The notes below the pieces were generated by a model, which worked only from the letters and a program-made list of their open reading frames with translations, was not told where the DNA came from and did no database searches. From positions 13,410 to 77,409 of the forward strand of contig CAYJFP010000009.1 in the NCBI GenBank assembly GCA_964369415.1: DNA of 64,000 nucleotides. Reading direction: 5' to 3'. The translations under genes were made by a program, and so were the position numbers. Below are positions 8,361-16,636 of the stretch, piece by piece. The number at the start of each line of letters is the position of its first letter. Position 1 is the stretch's first letter. The stretch comes from SIG603 sp964369415. Lineage in GTDB: Bacteria; Bacillota; Clostridia; Oscillospirales; Acutalibacteraceae.

Positions 8361-9587
8361 TTATTTTCTTTCAAATGCAAGTTTTTTTACTGATTTGAAA
8401 GTTTTGATTAAGTTGTTTCTCTTGATAAAGAGATAAATTATAAAACAGATGGTGTATAAAATAGTGGCAGTAAGTCCATCCATATTCCAGTTAAATATTA
8501 TGAAAGCCCAGGTTAGAACTTGCTCTAGCAAAATATCTGGAAGAGCTTTTCGGTTAACATTTTTCTGTAGTAAAAGTTCTGCAAAAATATTCTTAAACGC
8601 CACTAAAATTACTATAGAAATAACCGCTAAGTCTAAATTTCCGAGCACATAAATCATTACGCCCGTAAGAATTAAACTAAGCGCAACCGAAGAAGCATTT
8701 ACAAGCAAAATTCTTCCGCCTTGATTAAAGACCTTAAAGTATGTGTTTGTAAGAACCGACGATCTTGCTTCAAAAATGCAAACAGGCAGTAAAACAGCAA
8801 GATATTTAAGGCTGTCTGCATATTGTGGAAGCCACAATTCAAGGAGTAAACTGATAGGTGTGTAGAAAATTAACAGCACCAAAATCGGAAGCGTCGTAAT
8901 ATTTCTTACAATATCGTAAAAACCCTTGAGCTTTTCAGGGTCGGACTTTCGTATCATCGGAAACAAAACAATTCCAACAGCGGCGATACAGGTTATAACC
9001 ATATTAGATAAACTTAAAGTAAGAGATACTTTACCAAAGGTTGTAGTGCCAAAATAGTCTTCAATTCCAAGCCTTACCGTNNNNNNNNNNNNNNNNNNNN
9101 NNNNNNNNNNNNNNNNNNNNNNNNNNNNNNNNNNNNNNNNNNNNNNNNNNNNNNNNNNNNNNNNNNNNNNNNNNNNNNNNCTTTGTAAGCAGTAGCGTAA
9201 GATATCTAAAAATGCCGAAATAAAGGCAAATGCCATCGCCATTTGTCGGTCTCCACCGGTAATATTGTATACGACAATGAATCCTACGATAGAAGTAAAA
9301 AGCACTTCATAGATAGTCAGCGTCCAAAATTGTCCTGCGACATTCCCTTTATTTAAATCGTCGTAATTCTTACCGCCGTGCTTTAGGTAAAGACCTTCAC
9401 ACCAACCGAGTGAAGAGTAGACCGTGTATGTAAGATATAACTGATAAAGCTGCCAGTATGAGTACTCTTCAACTCCAAGGACTCTTGGCAAAAAGAGAGT
9501 AAGGCCGACAGAGATAAAGAGCCTGATTACATTTACAGAAACTGCTCTAAATATATTTGCGGCAAAAGACTTAAACTTTTGGTTCAT
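8361..9587 (-). CDS. Wzx-type polysaccharide flippase, interrupted by a sequencing gap
   Basis: The N-terminal 135 residues, beginning MNQKFKSFAANIFRAVSVNV, and the C-terminal ~240 residues are multi-helix membrane sequence of the MATE/Wzx polysaccharide-exporter superfamily. They include RLGIEDYFGTTTFGKVSLTLSLSN, a block typical of Clostridial O-unit flippases. AAGGAG precedes the ATG. The gene contains 100 Ns at 9081-9180. As drawn it would be about 408 residues, yet relatives are about 460-500 aa and normally carry some 80 further residues between the two visible parts. The true gap is therefore probably about 250 bp. It is the likely exporter of the repeat unit polymerised by the EpsG-like protein encoded upstream. 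Confidence 0.85.
   Translation of the reverse strand: MNQKFKSFAANIFRAVSVNVIRLFISVGLTLFLPRVLGVEEYSYWQLYQLYLTYTVYSSLGWCEGLYLKHGGKNYDDLNKGNVAGQFWTLTIYEVLFTSIVGFIVVYNITGGDRQMAMAFAFISAFLDILRYCLQXXXXXXXXXXXXXXXXXXXXXXXXXXXXXXXXXXTVRLGIEDYFGTTTFGKVSLTLSLSNMVITCIAAVGIVLFPMIRKSDPEKLKGFYDIVRNITTLPILVLLIFYTPISLLLELWLPQYADSLKYLAVLLPVCIFEARSSVLTNTYFKVFNQGGRILLVNASSVALSLILTGVMIYVLGNLDLAVISIVILVAFKNIFAELLLQKNVNRKALPDILLEQVLTWAFIIFNWNMDGLTATILYTICFIIYLFIKRNNLIKTFKSVKKLAFERK
9081..9180. other. Assembly gap (100 N)
   Basis: Exactly 100 ambiguous bases, the conventional length for a scaffold join of unknown size. It lies in the flippase coding region, and the frame is the same on both sides only if the missing length differs from 100 by a multiple of 3. 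Confidence 1.
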
Positions 9588-9599
9588 TTTTTCTCCTTT

Positions 9600-10703
9600 T
9601 TATCTGTCGAAAATTGTTTGATATGGTATGATGTCGTACCATCCGTTTACATAGATATCGTATAATAGCTTTACTAAGTAAAGAGCGATAAGCAACAATG
9701 AAACTACTACACGTCGATTATCCACTTTTTCACGTCTTAACATTTTAGGGATACAAAGTAGCCCTGGAATAGAAAAGCAAATTAAAAAACGACTAACTTG
9801 TGGAATCGATTCTGTAAGATACATAACCAAGGTACCTAAAAACTGAACATTAACCATGAAATTATAGTCTTTGTCGTCTTTATCATCGCCGTAGCAATAA
9901 TAAAAATCATATAAAATTAAAAGTATTATAGAAAAAACATATCCGATAACATAAAAATCGGCAAGCTCATTATACGGAGAACCTAAATACCAACTATACT
10001 GAGTTTGCGCAATAATAGCTCGCAACAAATAATTCATCGGAACCATCAGGACAGCACCTATAATCACTAAGAAAACATGGACTTTAATATTAATCTTAAA
10101 GCCATAAAGAAAATAAAGTGGAATAAAAATTATAGCACTGGTATGAATGGTAAAAAGAATTAGACAAATGATTAAATATGGCAAAAACCTCCGCTGCTTA
10201 ATAAACTTAATCGCATATAGGAAAACAGCAACTGTCATCATTTGACGAAGTTGGTTCATAGAGTTAAAATACACGGCATCTAGCACGAAAAAAAGAATAC
10301 TGAAAGCATAATTTACCGATTGATCGTAAATCGCCTTAAAGATAAATCCGTAAGTAATAATACTGCACACGGCTGCCATCAGGGCAAAATCGGGCATAAT
10401 ATTATAAACTATCACGTTTAAAAGGTTAAATCCGGGTTCAGAAAAAGCTTCGGTGCTATCATTAATGCCAAAAAAATACTTATAATAAATCGGCCAGTCT
10501 GTACCGACCTCATGACGCACAGATGCTACTATAATGAGCGGAAGTGCTGAGCAAACAGCCAAAAAAAAGCGTTTACTAGCTATCTTATTGACTTTTTCAC
10601 CTATTGAGGCTGCATTCGGTGATGAGCATGAAATACGCTCGGTGTATGCTGCGAGTCCTGCAAAAATCATAGAGATTATCGTCGCAGTGACATAAACTAT
10701 CAT
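9600..10703 (-). CDS. EpsG-family exopolysaccharide polymerase
   Basis: A 367-residue membrane protein with about ten helices and the EpsG/Wzy-like signature SVRHEVGTDWPIYYKYF, followed by EPGFN. EpsG proteins polymerise repeat units on the outer membrane face. The ATG at 10703 has TAGGAG 7-8 nt upstream. It is the first gene of the minus-strand run EpsG-Wzx-AT3-AT3-GT4-pyruvyl transferase-FrhB; gaps between these genes are at most about 50 bp, so one transcript is likely. I could not find a convincing promoter: TATAAT (10819-10824, minus) has no good -35 partner. Confidence 0.85.
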   Translation of the reverse strand: MIVYVTATIISMIFAGLAAYTERISCSSPNAASIGEKVNKIASKRFFLAVCSALPLIIVASVRHEVGTDWPIYYKYFFGINDSTEAFSEPGFNLLNVIVYNIMPDFALMAAVCSIITYGFIFKAIYDQSVNYAFSILFFVLDAVYFNSMNQLRQMMTVAVFLYAIKFIKQRRFLPYLIICLILFTIHTSAIIFIPLYFLYGFKINIKVHVFLVIIGAVLMVPMNYLLRAIIAQTQYSWYLGSPYNELADFYVIGYVFSIILLILYDFYYCYGDDKDDKDYNFMVNVQFLGTLVMYLTESIPQVSRFLICFSIPGLLCIPKMLRREKVDNRRVVVSLLLIALYLVKLLYDIYVNGWYDIIPYQTIFDR

Positions 10704-10762
10704 AAATTTTCTCCTAAGAATTAGTTGAATGTTTGAGTTTTTATTTATTTAAGTGTTTTGAA

Positions 10763-10791
10763 TTGACAAAAAGCTTTTACTCGTGTTAAAA
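10763..10791 (+). promoter_or_regulatory. Promoter for the metallophosphoesterase gene at 10881
   Basis: TTGACA (10763-10768), 17-nt spacer, TTAAAA (10786-10791). The leader before the ATG at 10881 is about 80 nt and contains a small hairpin AGGCT...AGCCT. Confidence 0.45.
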
Positions 10792-10880
10792 TTTTTTTAT
10801 CAAACAAAAACCCGTTAGATTATAGGCTGATATTTTTTGTATGAGCCTTTGGTGCATTTGTATATAAAAGGAGCTATTAT

Positions 10881-11705
10881 ATGTCTACAAAAACAATACG
10901 CCGCTTGATAATAAGCTTAAGCATAGTTCTAATATTGGTAATATTTTTAGCATTTGGATTTAATTCTTCACTTGAAGTTACAGAATATAGCTATACAAAT
11001 GCTAAAATACCTTCAGAATTTGACGGGTACCGCATACTTCAAATTTCAGATTATCACAATAAAGACTTTGGTGATAATCAGGCTTCTTTTATTAAAGCGG
11101 TAGAACAGGCAAACCCTGATATTATTGTTTTAACTGGAGACATAGTGGACGAAGACCATGAAGACATTATCGCTTCAAAAGAGATGACTGAAGGCATGGC
11201 AGATATTGCTCCTACTTACTACATAACAGGAAATCATGAGCTAAAACCCGAAGCCGAAAAGCAGTATGAGATGTATAAACAGGTTATGACCGACAGTGGC
11301 GTGGTGCATTTAGACAATCAATCGGTGTATTTAACTGAGGGCGATTCTAGCATAATTCTTCACGGAAAGCAGTATTATGCACATTATATAGACCTTTACT
11401 TAGAACCCGCCGATACCGATGAATTTAACATCTTGCTTTATCACGGCAGTGACAATTTTGACGAAATTGCACCTATGAATTACGATTTAGTCTTATCGGG
11501 GCACGCTCATGGTGGCGTGATTATTTTACCGTTCGTTGGTGGTTTAATCGGAAACGAAGGTGACCTTTTTCCCAAATACGATTTTGGAATGTTTGAAAAT
11601 GGTAATTCAACGTTAATCGCAAACCGTGGCGTTGGAGATGCCGAAATACCAAGGTTTTTTAACCCGCCTGAAATTACAGTAGTTACGCTTCATAGTGAAG
11701 CGTAA
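10881..11705 (+). CDS. Membrane-anchored metallophosphoesterase (YkuE/YaeI-like)
   Basis: A 274-residue protein. An N-terminal helix (about residues 9-28) anchors a calcineurin-like phosphoesterase. Metal motifs in order: SDYH (D-x-H variant), LTGDIVDED, TGNHE, LYHG and SGHAHGG. YaeI/YkuE relatives act on pyrophosphate bonds of envelope lipids and related substrates; the target here is unknown. AAAGGAG precedes the start. A terminator stem covers its stop. A paralogue lies at 48354-49163. It is divergent from EpsG and convergent with the Wzz-like gene, so its place in the EPS locus may be incidental or linked to recycling of lipid carrier (inference). Confidence 0.85.
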   Translation: MSTKTIRRLIISLSIVLILVIFLAFGFNSSLEVTEYSYTNAKIPSEFDGYRILQISDYHNKDFGDNQASFIKAVEQANPDIIVLTGDIVDEDHEDIIASKEMTEGMADIAPTYYITGNHELKPEAEKQYEMYKQVMTDSGVVHLDNQSVYLTEGDSSIILHGKQYYAHYIDLYLEPADTDEFNILLYHGSDNFDEIAPMNYDLVLSGHAHGGVIILPFVGGLIGNEGDLFPKYDFGMFENGNSTLIANRGVGDAEIPRFFNPPEITVVTLHSEA

Positions 11706-11717
11706 CTGCTTTTTTTA
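11681..11717 (+). terminator. Terminator overlapping the metallophosphoesterase stop
   Basis: Arms AGTTACGCTTCA (11681-11692) and TGAAGCGTAACT (11696-11707) with a 3-nt loop, then GCTTTTTTTA. Confidence 0.85.
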
Positions 11718-12401
11718 TTGCAACTCGGAATAATTTGGAATTACTCCGATGACATCTAATTTTCCATAAAGTGTGCCGTCTGAAACGGTTATCAATCGAA
11801 GAGAGAGTATTTCTCTTAAAACAACTATAAAGCAAACTAAGAAAAAGGCAAACGCACCGCCTACAGCAGTTAAAAGAATAAACTGCTCTTGGGCATCGTA
11901 TGTCATTTCTGCTGTTGCCGCAATGTCTAATACAGAAATACTGTTGCTCTCATCAATTATAGAGCCAACTTCGGCAACAAAAGCCTTTGTCACCTCATTG
12001 GCAACATTTATGGCAGTTTGAGAATCGGTGTAAATCGCATAAATATTGATAACTGAAGAACTGTTGACATAGCTACTTTCATTATCGTATGAAACGTATA
12101 TCATGTCATATATATCATATTTGTCTAAACTTGTATCCCCTATAGCGGCCAAAGCCTTTTCTGCTACTGTAAGGCTTTTTGCAAGTTCGGCATATTGTAC
12201 GCCTTGGGCTGCATTTCCGTATGCTATAGTGCCAGTATATGCGCTTGCTCTAGCGGTGTACTCATTTTCATGGTCAAGCACGAAATAACAAGCTACAGCA
12301 GATAAAATACTTGCTGCAATAGCAATGATAATAGCTAAAGGAAGCTTGCGAATTAGAGCTTTTAAGCATCTCATATAGTCTATATTAATAATTTTTTCCA
12401 T
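11715..12401 (-). CDS. Wzz-like chain-length determinant / CapA-type co-polymerase
   Basis: A 228-residue protein with the Wzz topology: membrane helix about 18-38, an extracellular region of roughly 130 residues, and a second helix about 173-197 followed by a cytoplasmic tail. In Firmicutes this modulator (CapA/YveK type) activates a separate tyrosine kinase, here encoded two genes upstream. The proline-rich segment usually seen before the second helix is not obvious. It is the last gene of the cassette kinase (13365-14147), secreted protein (12407-13381), Wzz. It probably sets chain length for the EpsG/Wzx system. Confidence 0.8.
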   Translation of the reverse strand: MEKIINIDYMRCLKALIRKLPLAIIIAIAASILSAVACYFVLDHENEYTARASAYTGTIAYGNAAQGVQYAELAKSLTVAEKALAAIGDTSLDKYDIYDMIYVSYDNESSYVNSSSVINIYAIYTDSQTAINVANEVTKAFVAEVGSIIDESNSISVLDIAATAEMTYDAQEQFILLTAVGGAFAFFLVCFIVVLREILSLRLITVSDGTLYGKLDVIGVIPNYSELQ

Positions 12402-12406
12402 ATGTA

Positions 12407-13381
12407 TTATTTCCTTTTCTTACTCATAATCAGCTTTACAATAAGTGTTAGTATTATGAGTGCTACAAGAGCACCTACTGCGACCATTATGTAAAACCAA
12501 AAACTGTTTCCATTAAAAATATTTATGTCGGATTCTTCTACTAATTCTTCTGAGTCGTCATTTTCTAAAGTGTCTGAGGATTCTGCTATTTCCAGCTGAT
12601 AAACTTGCTCTTCAGTTGTAAAAGTTTCGCCAGTTTCACTTTTATATTCAGCATTTAAAGTCACTGTAGTCACTCCGACATTGTTAAATACAAAATATTT
12701 GTCTATGCTTAAATCACTACCAAAATCAAGCTCAGCATAGTCAATCGTCATAGGACTTCCAACAAAATCTCCACTTATAGTTATGACTGCATCTTTAATG
12801 TCAAGCATACCACTGTTTTTAACATTAAAAGTCATTTGGGTTTGCTCATTAGTGCTTATTTCAGATGGAAATTTAACTAAATCAAGCTGTAATTCGGTTT
12901 TTTCAGATTGCTGTATATGGATAGAGGTATTATTGCTATAATAAACTCTATCTGAACTATAATAAGTAAATACAAATTCGGTTGTAACAGAAGGTAGGGT
13001 GAATTCATCTTTTACCTTTAGAGTGATGTCAATAGGGACAGTAGTGCCGGCTGCAATGTACTGAATATAATGCTGATTTGTCATGCCGCTTGGCAAATAA
13101 AACGATTCAGATCCTGTAAAGAAAAAGCTTGCCATGACATTGTATGCATCTGTTGTCGTGTTAGCATTTGAAACGTTTACTCTTAAGGTGAATGTTTCGC
13201 CAGCTTGGGCGGAGCCTTCAGTTATTTCATAACTTGATATGTAGATATATGGGTTTAAGCCCTCTAAGTTTTCTAAATCAATATTGCCATCAGAAGCCGA
13301 ACTGGCAAAAGATGTAAGCGATACTGAGAATACGGTGAGTAAACTAAGTATCAACGCTGTAATTTTAGATATTTTTTTCAT
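12407..13381 (-). CDS. Secreted, C-terminally membrane-anchored protein with CARDB-like beta domains
   Basis: A 324-residue protein with a signal peptide (about 1-27), an extracellular beta-rich part and a C-terminal helix followed by KLIMSKKRK. Two stretches, around residues 45-150 and 165-270, resemble CARDB/NPCBM-associated or alpha-galactosidase-NEW3-like Ig folds: FTLRVNVSNANTTTD, then QMTFNVKNSGMLDI. An acidic linker precedes the helix. The start overlaps the kinase gene by 17 bp and the stop is 5 bp before the Wzz gene, so the three are co-translated. The function is unknown; a surface-exposed partner of the Wzz/kinase assembly machine is plausible. Confidence 0.7.
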   Translation of the reverse strand: MKKISKITALILSLLTVFSVSLTSFASSASDGNIDLENLEGLNPYIYISSYEITEGSAQAGETFTLRVNVSNANTTTDAYNVMASFFFTGSESFYLPSGMTNQHYIQYIAAGTTVPIDITLKVKDEFTLPSVTTEFVFTYYSSDRVYYSNNTSIHIQQSEKTELQLDLVKFPSEISTNEQTQMTFNVKNSGMLDIKDAVITISGDFVGSPMTIDYAELDFGSDLSIDKYFVFNNVGVTTVTLNAEYKSETGETFTTEEQVYQLEIAESSDTLENDDSEELVEESDINIFNGNSFWFYIMVAVGALVALIILTLIVKLIMSKKRK

Positions 13382-14147
13382 GTGCCAGTATTCTCCTTCC
13401 CTTATCTTGGTATTTGCCTATTTTTGCAGAAGAAACCATTTGTGAATTGGATTTCTTTTTAGAGATAAATTTTTTGTTTTTAAAATAATCATAGTCCTTA
13501 TTGTAGTCTCTATATTCTGTCATGCTAACCTTATTTTCTATTACGCCAATTACATTGGCTTCATTTTTAATAAGACGATTATAGGCACTTTCAAGATGCT
13601 TTTTCTGAGATCCATCCATTGCAGCGATTAAAATAGTCGCATCTGAGCGCAGTGAATAAAAGTCGGAATCGACAGAAGAAGTTATAGACGGACCGTCAAT
13701 TATGACATAGTCAAAGCTACTGCTTAAATTCTTTGTCAAATTAGCCATTTTAGCTGAATACAGCATTTTTAAAGGGTTGTCTTCAATGTTTCCACAAGAA
13801 ATATAGGATAAATTGTCCCAGTTGGTTTCATGGACGATTTCTTCTTCTACTGCATATCCCATTAAATAATCAGCAAGTCCAACTCTTGATTCTTCATTTA
13901 ACCTTTTATAGCTGTTGTCTTTTCTTAAGTTGCCGTCTAAAAGCAGGGTTTTCCAGCCCGAAAGAGCCAACGATACCGATAATTCGACAGCTACGCAGGT
14001 AGTTCCGACACGAGGCTCACAACCGCATAAATAAAATGTGTTGTAGCCGTGACGCTCTTTATGCATGCATATATTAAAAACAGCACTGTCAAAAGCATCG
14101 GTGACGATCGAATTAGTATTGCGATAAATGTTAACTATGTTACTCAT
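13365..14147 (-). CDS. BY-kinase-like (CpsD/CapB family) ATPase with altered P-loop
   Basis: A 260-residue MinD/BY-kinase-fold protein. Walker A' is LLLDGN (68-73), Walker B is VIIDGP (148-153) and a tyrosine cluster is seen at Y212, Y215, Y219, Y221. The P-loop reads CEPRVGTTC (43-51), so the catalytic Gly-Lys of the usual GxGK(S/T)T is replaced by Gly48-Thr49. Normal family members autophosphorylate on C-terminal tyrosines when bound to a Wzz-type activator. This one keeps the tyrosines but may bind nucleotide atypically, as CpaE/TadZ proteins do, or be a pseudokinase. It heads the cassette with the CARDB-like protein and Wzz. Confidence 0.75.
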   Translation of the reverse strand: MSNIVNIYRNTNSIVTDAFDSAVFNICMHKERHGYNTFYLCGCEPRVGTTCVAVELSVSLALSGWKTLLLDGNLRKDNSYKRLNEESRVGLADYLMGYAVEEEIVHETNWDNLSYISCGNIEDNPLKMLYSAKMANLTKNLSSSFDYVIIDGPSITSSVDSDFYSLRSDATILIAAMDGSQKKHLESAYNRLIKNEANVIGVIENKVSMTEYRDYNKDYDYFKNKKFISKKKSNSQMVSSAKIGKYQDKGRRILAHEKNI

Positions 14148-14531
14148 CTTTTCACCTTACATAGTGAAGTAAAATTTCACTAACCTTTCCTAAATATAAT
14201 AAACCTTCATAAATAGTATTTATACTATTTTTTTGTTTAATTTTCTCTTTAAATTGATTATCAATTAACTTTGTGATATAATAACAAATCAGTAGATGAA
14301 AAATTAAACAATTACGATTAATTATACTATATTTTTCACTAGTTTTGCAAATGTTTTTTGCTTTGTTTATATATAGATATTAATTGTCTTTTTCTTGGTT
14401 TTTTTATAGTATTTCTACATAATTATTGGCATTATTTAAATATGCACTCATTAAGTATTAGTAATAAGTATTAGTTTTGCTAAAAATTTGACAATTATAT
14501 GATTTAAGCACTAAATAGGAGGAGGTTTTTA
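14148..14531. other. Divergent control region between the kinase cassette and the GH39-like gene
   Basis: 384 bp of AT-rich DNA. It holds inverted repeats AAATAGTA-TTTA-TACTATTT (around 14211-14231) and AATTGAT-T-ATCAATT (14252-14266), and a tandem AAGTATTAGT (14453-14462 and 14466-14475, period 13). I found no gene in it. Confidence 0.6.
14254..14282 (+). promoter_or_regulatory. Promoter for the GH39-like gene, overlapped by a palindrome
   Basis: TTGATT (14254-14259), 17-nt spacer, TATAAT (14277-14282). The palindrome AATTGAT-T-ATCAATT (14252-14266) covers the -35 and could be an operator. The leader would be about 240 nt. A second candidate, TTGTCT-N17-TAGTAT (14384-14412), lies nearer the gene. 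Confidence 0.5.
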
Positions 14532-16622
14532 ATGGAAAATAAAAGTAAAAAAAAGAAAAACAAGAGGCTAATTATACCTATTTTTTTATGCGTTTTAGTA
14601 GTTGTTATCGCTACACTAGTCGCCTTGATTTTTATGAATCAAGGCAGCGATAATACAGATGATTCCATAATGGAATTTAGCGCTGCTTATGCTAATGAAT
14701 TTTTTGAAAAAATGGACATAACAAAGTCTGAAGAAAATCCTTGGGTAATTGATTATGAAAACGGAATTTTTTCTCTTAATTTTGATGTAGATGATTCAAA
14801 AGAGTATTCATCATATGAAGTGAAAATTGAATATTTGGACGAGGGTGAAGGGAATTTTACAGTTCTTTATAATTCCTTTTTACCAAAACTTGATATAACA
14901 ACAAATAGCCAGACAAATACATTTGAAACGGGCTCATTTGTAGAGCTTAAGGTTTTGGCTACTAGGGATATATTAAAGCAGTCTGAAACTGTAGAGTTAA
15001 CGGATAGCAAGCAGTGGAAGGAGACGACCTTTACCTTAAGCGATGCCGATTTTAAAGGCAGCATAAATGGATATGATTTTGCACTTACAAACTATGTACC
15101 TAATGTAGATTATGTTTATCCAACTACCCTTACGGTTAGAAGCGTTACAGTGACTGGGACTGATGAGAAAAAATCACAGCAGAGCGATATGAATTTAAGC
15201 TATAATATCATAGATACGTCAGATGAAAGCGTGATTTTAAGCGGCGAGCAAGTAGTTAATCTAGAAACGGCAGAGACGCTGGACTTCGACATAGGTCTTA
15301 GCATAGAAAAAAACAGTGTCTACGAACTGCAAATTAATGTTCCGTCTGCACAGGAAATGACAGTGGTAGAACCTTTTACAGTCATGGATTTTAATGTACC
15401 CGATTCGACTCTTAACGACATGTTTGGTGTATGCACGCATTTTGGTCTTGAGTGGTTTAATGGAGATGTCGCTTTAACTGTCGATACCGCAAATTTAATG
15501 GGAGCGGACTGGATTCGTGATGAGATTAGTTGGAGAAGAGCAGAGACAGAAAAAGGTACGGTAGAAATTCTTGCCGAATGGGATTTGTTTGTCGATGAAG
15601 CTATTAAAGACGGACTAAAGCCGATATTGATTCTTGCATATGGAAATCCAAATTATGACGAAGGTGGAGCGCCGTATACAGAAGAAGGCTTGGCGGCATA
15701 TGCAAATTATGTAAGCGTAGTAGTAGAGCATTTTAAAGGCAGAGTTGAGCATTTTGAGATTTGGAACGAATACAATTTAGAGGATACGCTGTTTAATCCG
15801 ACCTCAAGACCGCCCGAAGATTACACAAAACTGCTTGAAGTGGCCTATAAAGCTGTCAAGACTGCAAACCCAAATGCGACAGTAATTGGAGGAGCAATGT
15901 CTGGCGTTGATGTAGAGTGGCTTGAAGCTGTGTTGGAAAGTGGCGGTGGACAGTACATGGACGCCCTGTCTTATCATCCGTATATGCAGCCAAAAACCCC
16001 TGAGTACGGCGGTTTTTTGACAGCGGCGTTGGAGCTTCCTAATATACTAGAAAAATATGATGTCACGTTGCCACTTTGGATAACAGAAGTTGGCTGGCCA
16101 ACATCTCTTGATAACGCTGGAAGTAATGAGCTTGATGCCGCAAACTACTTAGTAAGAACCTATATACTTGGAACAGTGGCAAATATCGAGAAAATATTTT
16201 GGTATGATTTGATAGACGATGGAAACGACCCTTATAACATGGAGCATAATTTTGGAATGGTAGAAAGTTGGACCGATAGTGAAGCGCCACTTGCACCGAA
16301 ATTCAGTTTTCTAGCATATAACACGGTTTCAAATCAATTATCTGATGCAGAATACTTGAATTTTCAGGGTCTTTCAGATAATATATTTGTATCCCTTTAC
16401 CAACAGCAAAGTGGAGAACACCTTTTGGTGGCATGGACTATAGATGGTGAAGCTAGTTTAACCCTTAATATGTCAAGTTCGAGTGCGAATGTCACGGATA
16501 TTTTTTCAAATACTACGACCAATGCAGTAGAAAACGGCAAACTTCAGCTTGAATTGTCACCATCACCAATTTTTATCGAAGGTGTTTTTACCTCCGACCC
16601 CTTAGACTCATTTGACGAATAA
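14532..16622 (+). CDS. Membrane-anchored GH39-like (PslG-type) glycoside hydrolase
   Basis: A 696-residue protein with AGGAGG before the ATG. A single N-terminal helix (about 14-35) follows a Lys-rich start, giving type-II anchoring on the outside. An immunoglobulin-like region of about 220 residues precedes a TIM-barrel clan-A glycosidase that starts near FGVCTHFGLEW. The acid/base is in FEIWNEYN and the nucleophile in LPLWITEVGWPTS; SYHPY lies between them. A small C-terminal beta domain follows. Relatives such as PslG are encoded in EPS loci and trim or release the polymer. Its position between the polymerase machinery and the glycosyltransferases fits that role. The exact GH family (39, 5 or other clan A) and substrate need profile checks. 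Confidence 0.8.
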   Translation: MENKSKKKKNKRLIIPIFLCVLVVVIATLVALIFMNQGSDNTDDSIMEFSAAYANEFFEKMDITKSEENPWVIDYENGIFSLNFDVDDSKEYSSYEVKIEYLDEGEGNFTVLYNSFLPKLDITTNSQTNTFETGSFVELKVLATRDILKQSETVELTDSKQWKETTFTLSDADFKGSINGYDFALTNYVPNVDYVYPTTLTVRSVTVTGTDEKKSQQSDMNLSYNIIDTSDESVILSGEQVVNLETAETLDFDIGLSIEKNSVYELQINVPSAQEMTVVEPFTVMDFNVPDSTLNDMFGVCTHFGLEWFNGDVALTVDTANLMGADWIRDEISWRRAETEKGTVEILAEWDLFVDEAIKDGLKPILILAYGNPNYDEGGAPYTEEGLAAYANYVSVVVEHFKGRVEHFEIWNEYNLEDTLFNPTSRPPEDYTKLLEVAYKAVKTANPNATVIGGAMSGVDVEWLEAVLESGGGQYMDALSYHPYMQPKTPEYGGFLTAALELPNILEKYDVTLPLWITEVGWPTSLDNAGSNELDAANYLVRTYILGTVANIEKIFWYDLIDDGNDPYNMEHNFGMVESWTDSEAPLAPKFSFLAYNTVSNQLSDAEYLNFQGLSDNIFVSLYQQQSGEHLLVAWTIDGEASLTLNMSSSSANVTDIFSNTTTNAVENGKLQLELSPSPIFIEGVFTSDPLDSFDE

Positions 16623-16636
16623 AAAGGAGAGATTAT

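Noticed and set aside
14488..14517. TTGACA-N18-TAAATA as promoter of the GH39-like gene
   Set aside because: Transcription would begin inside the RBS, leaving no leader; upstream promoters fit better.
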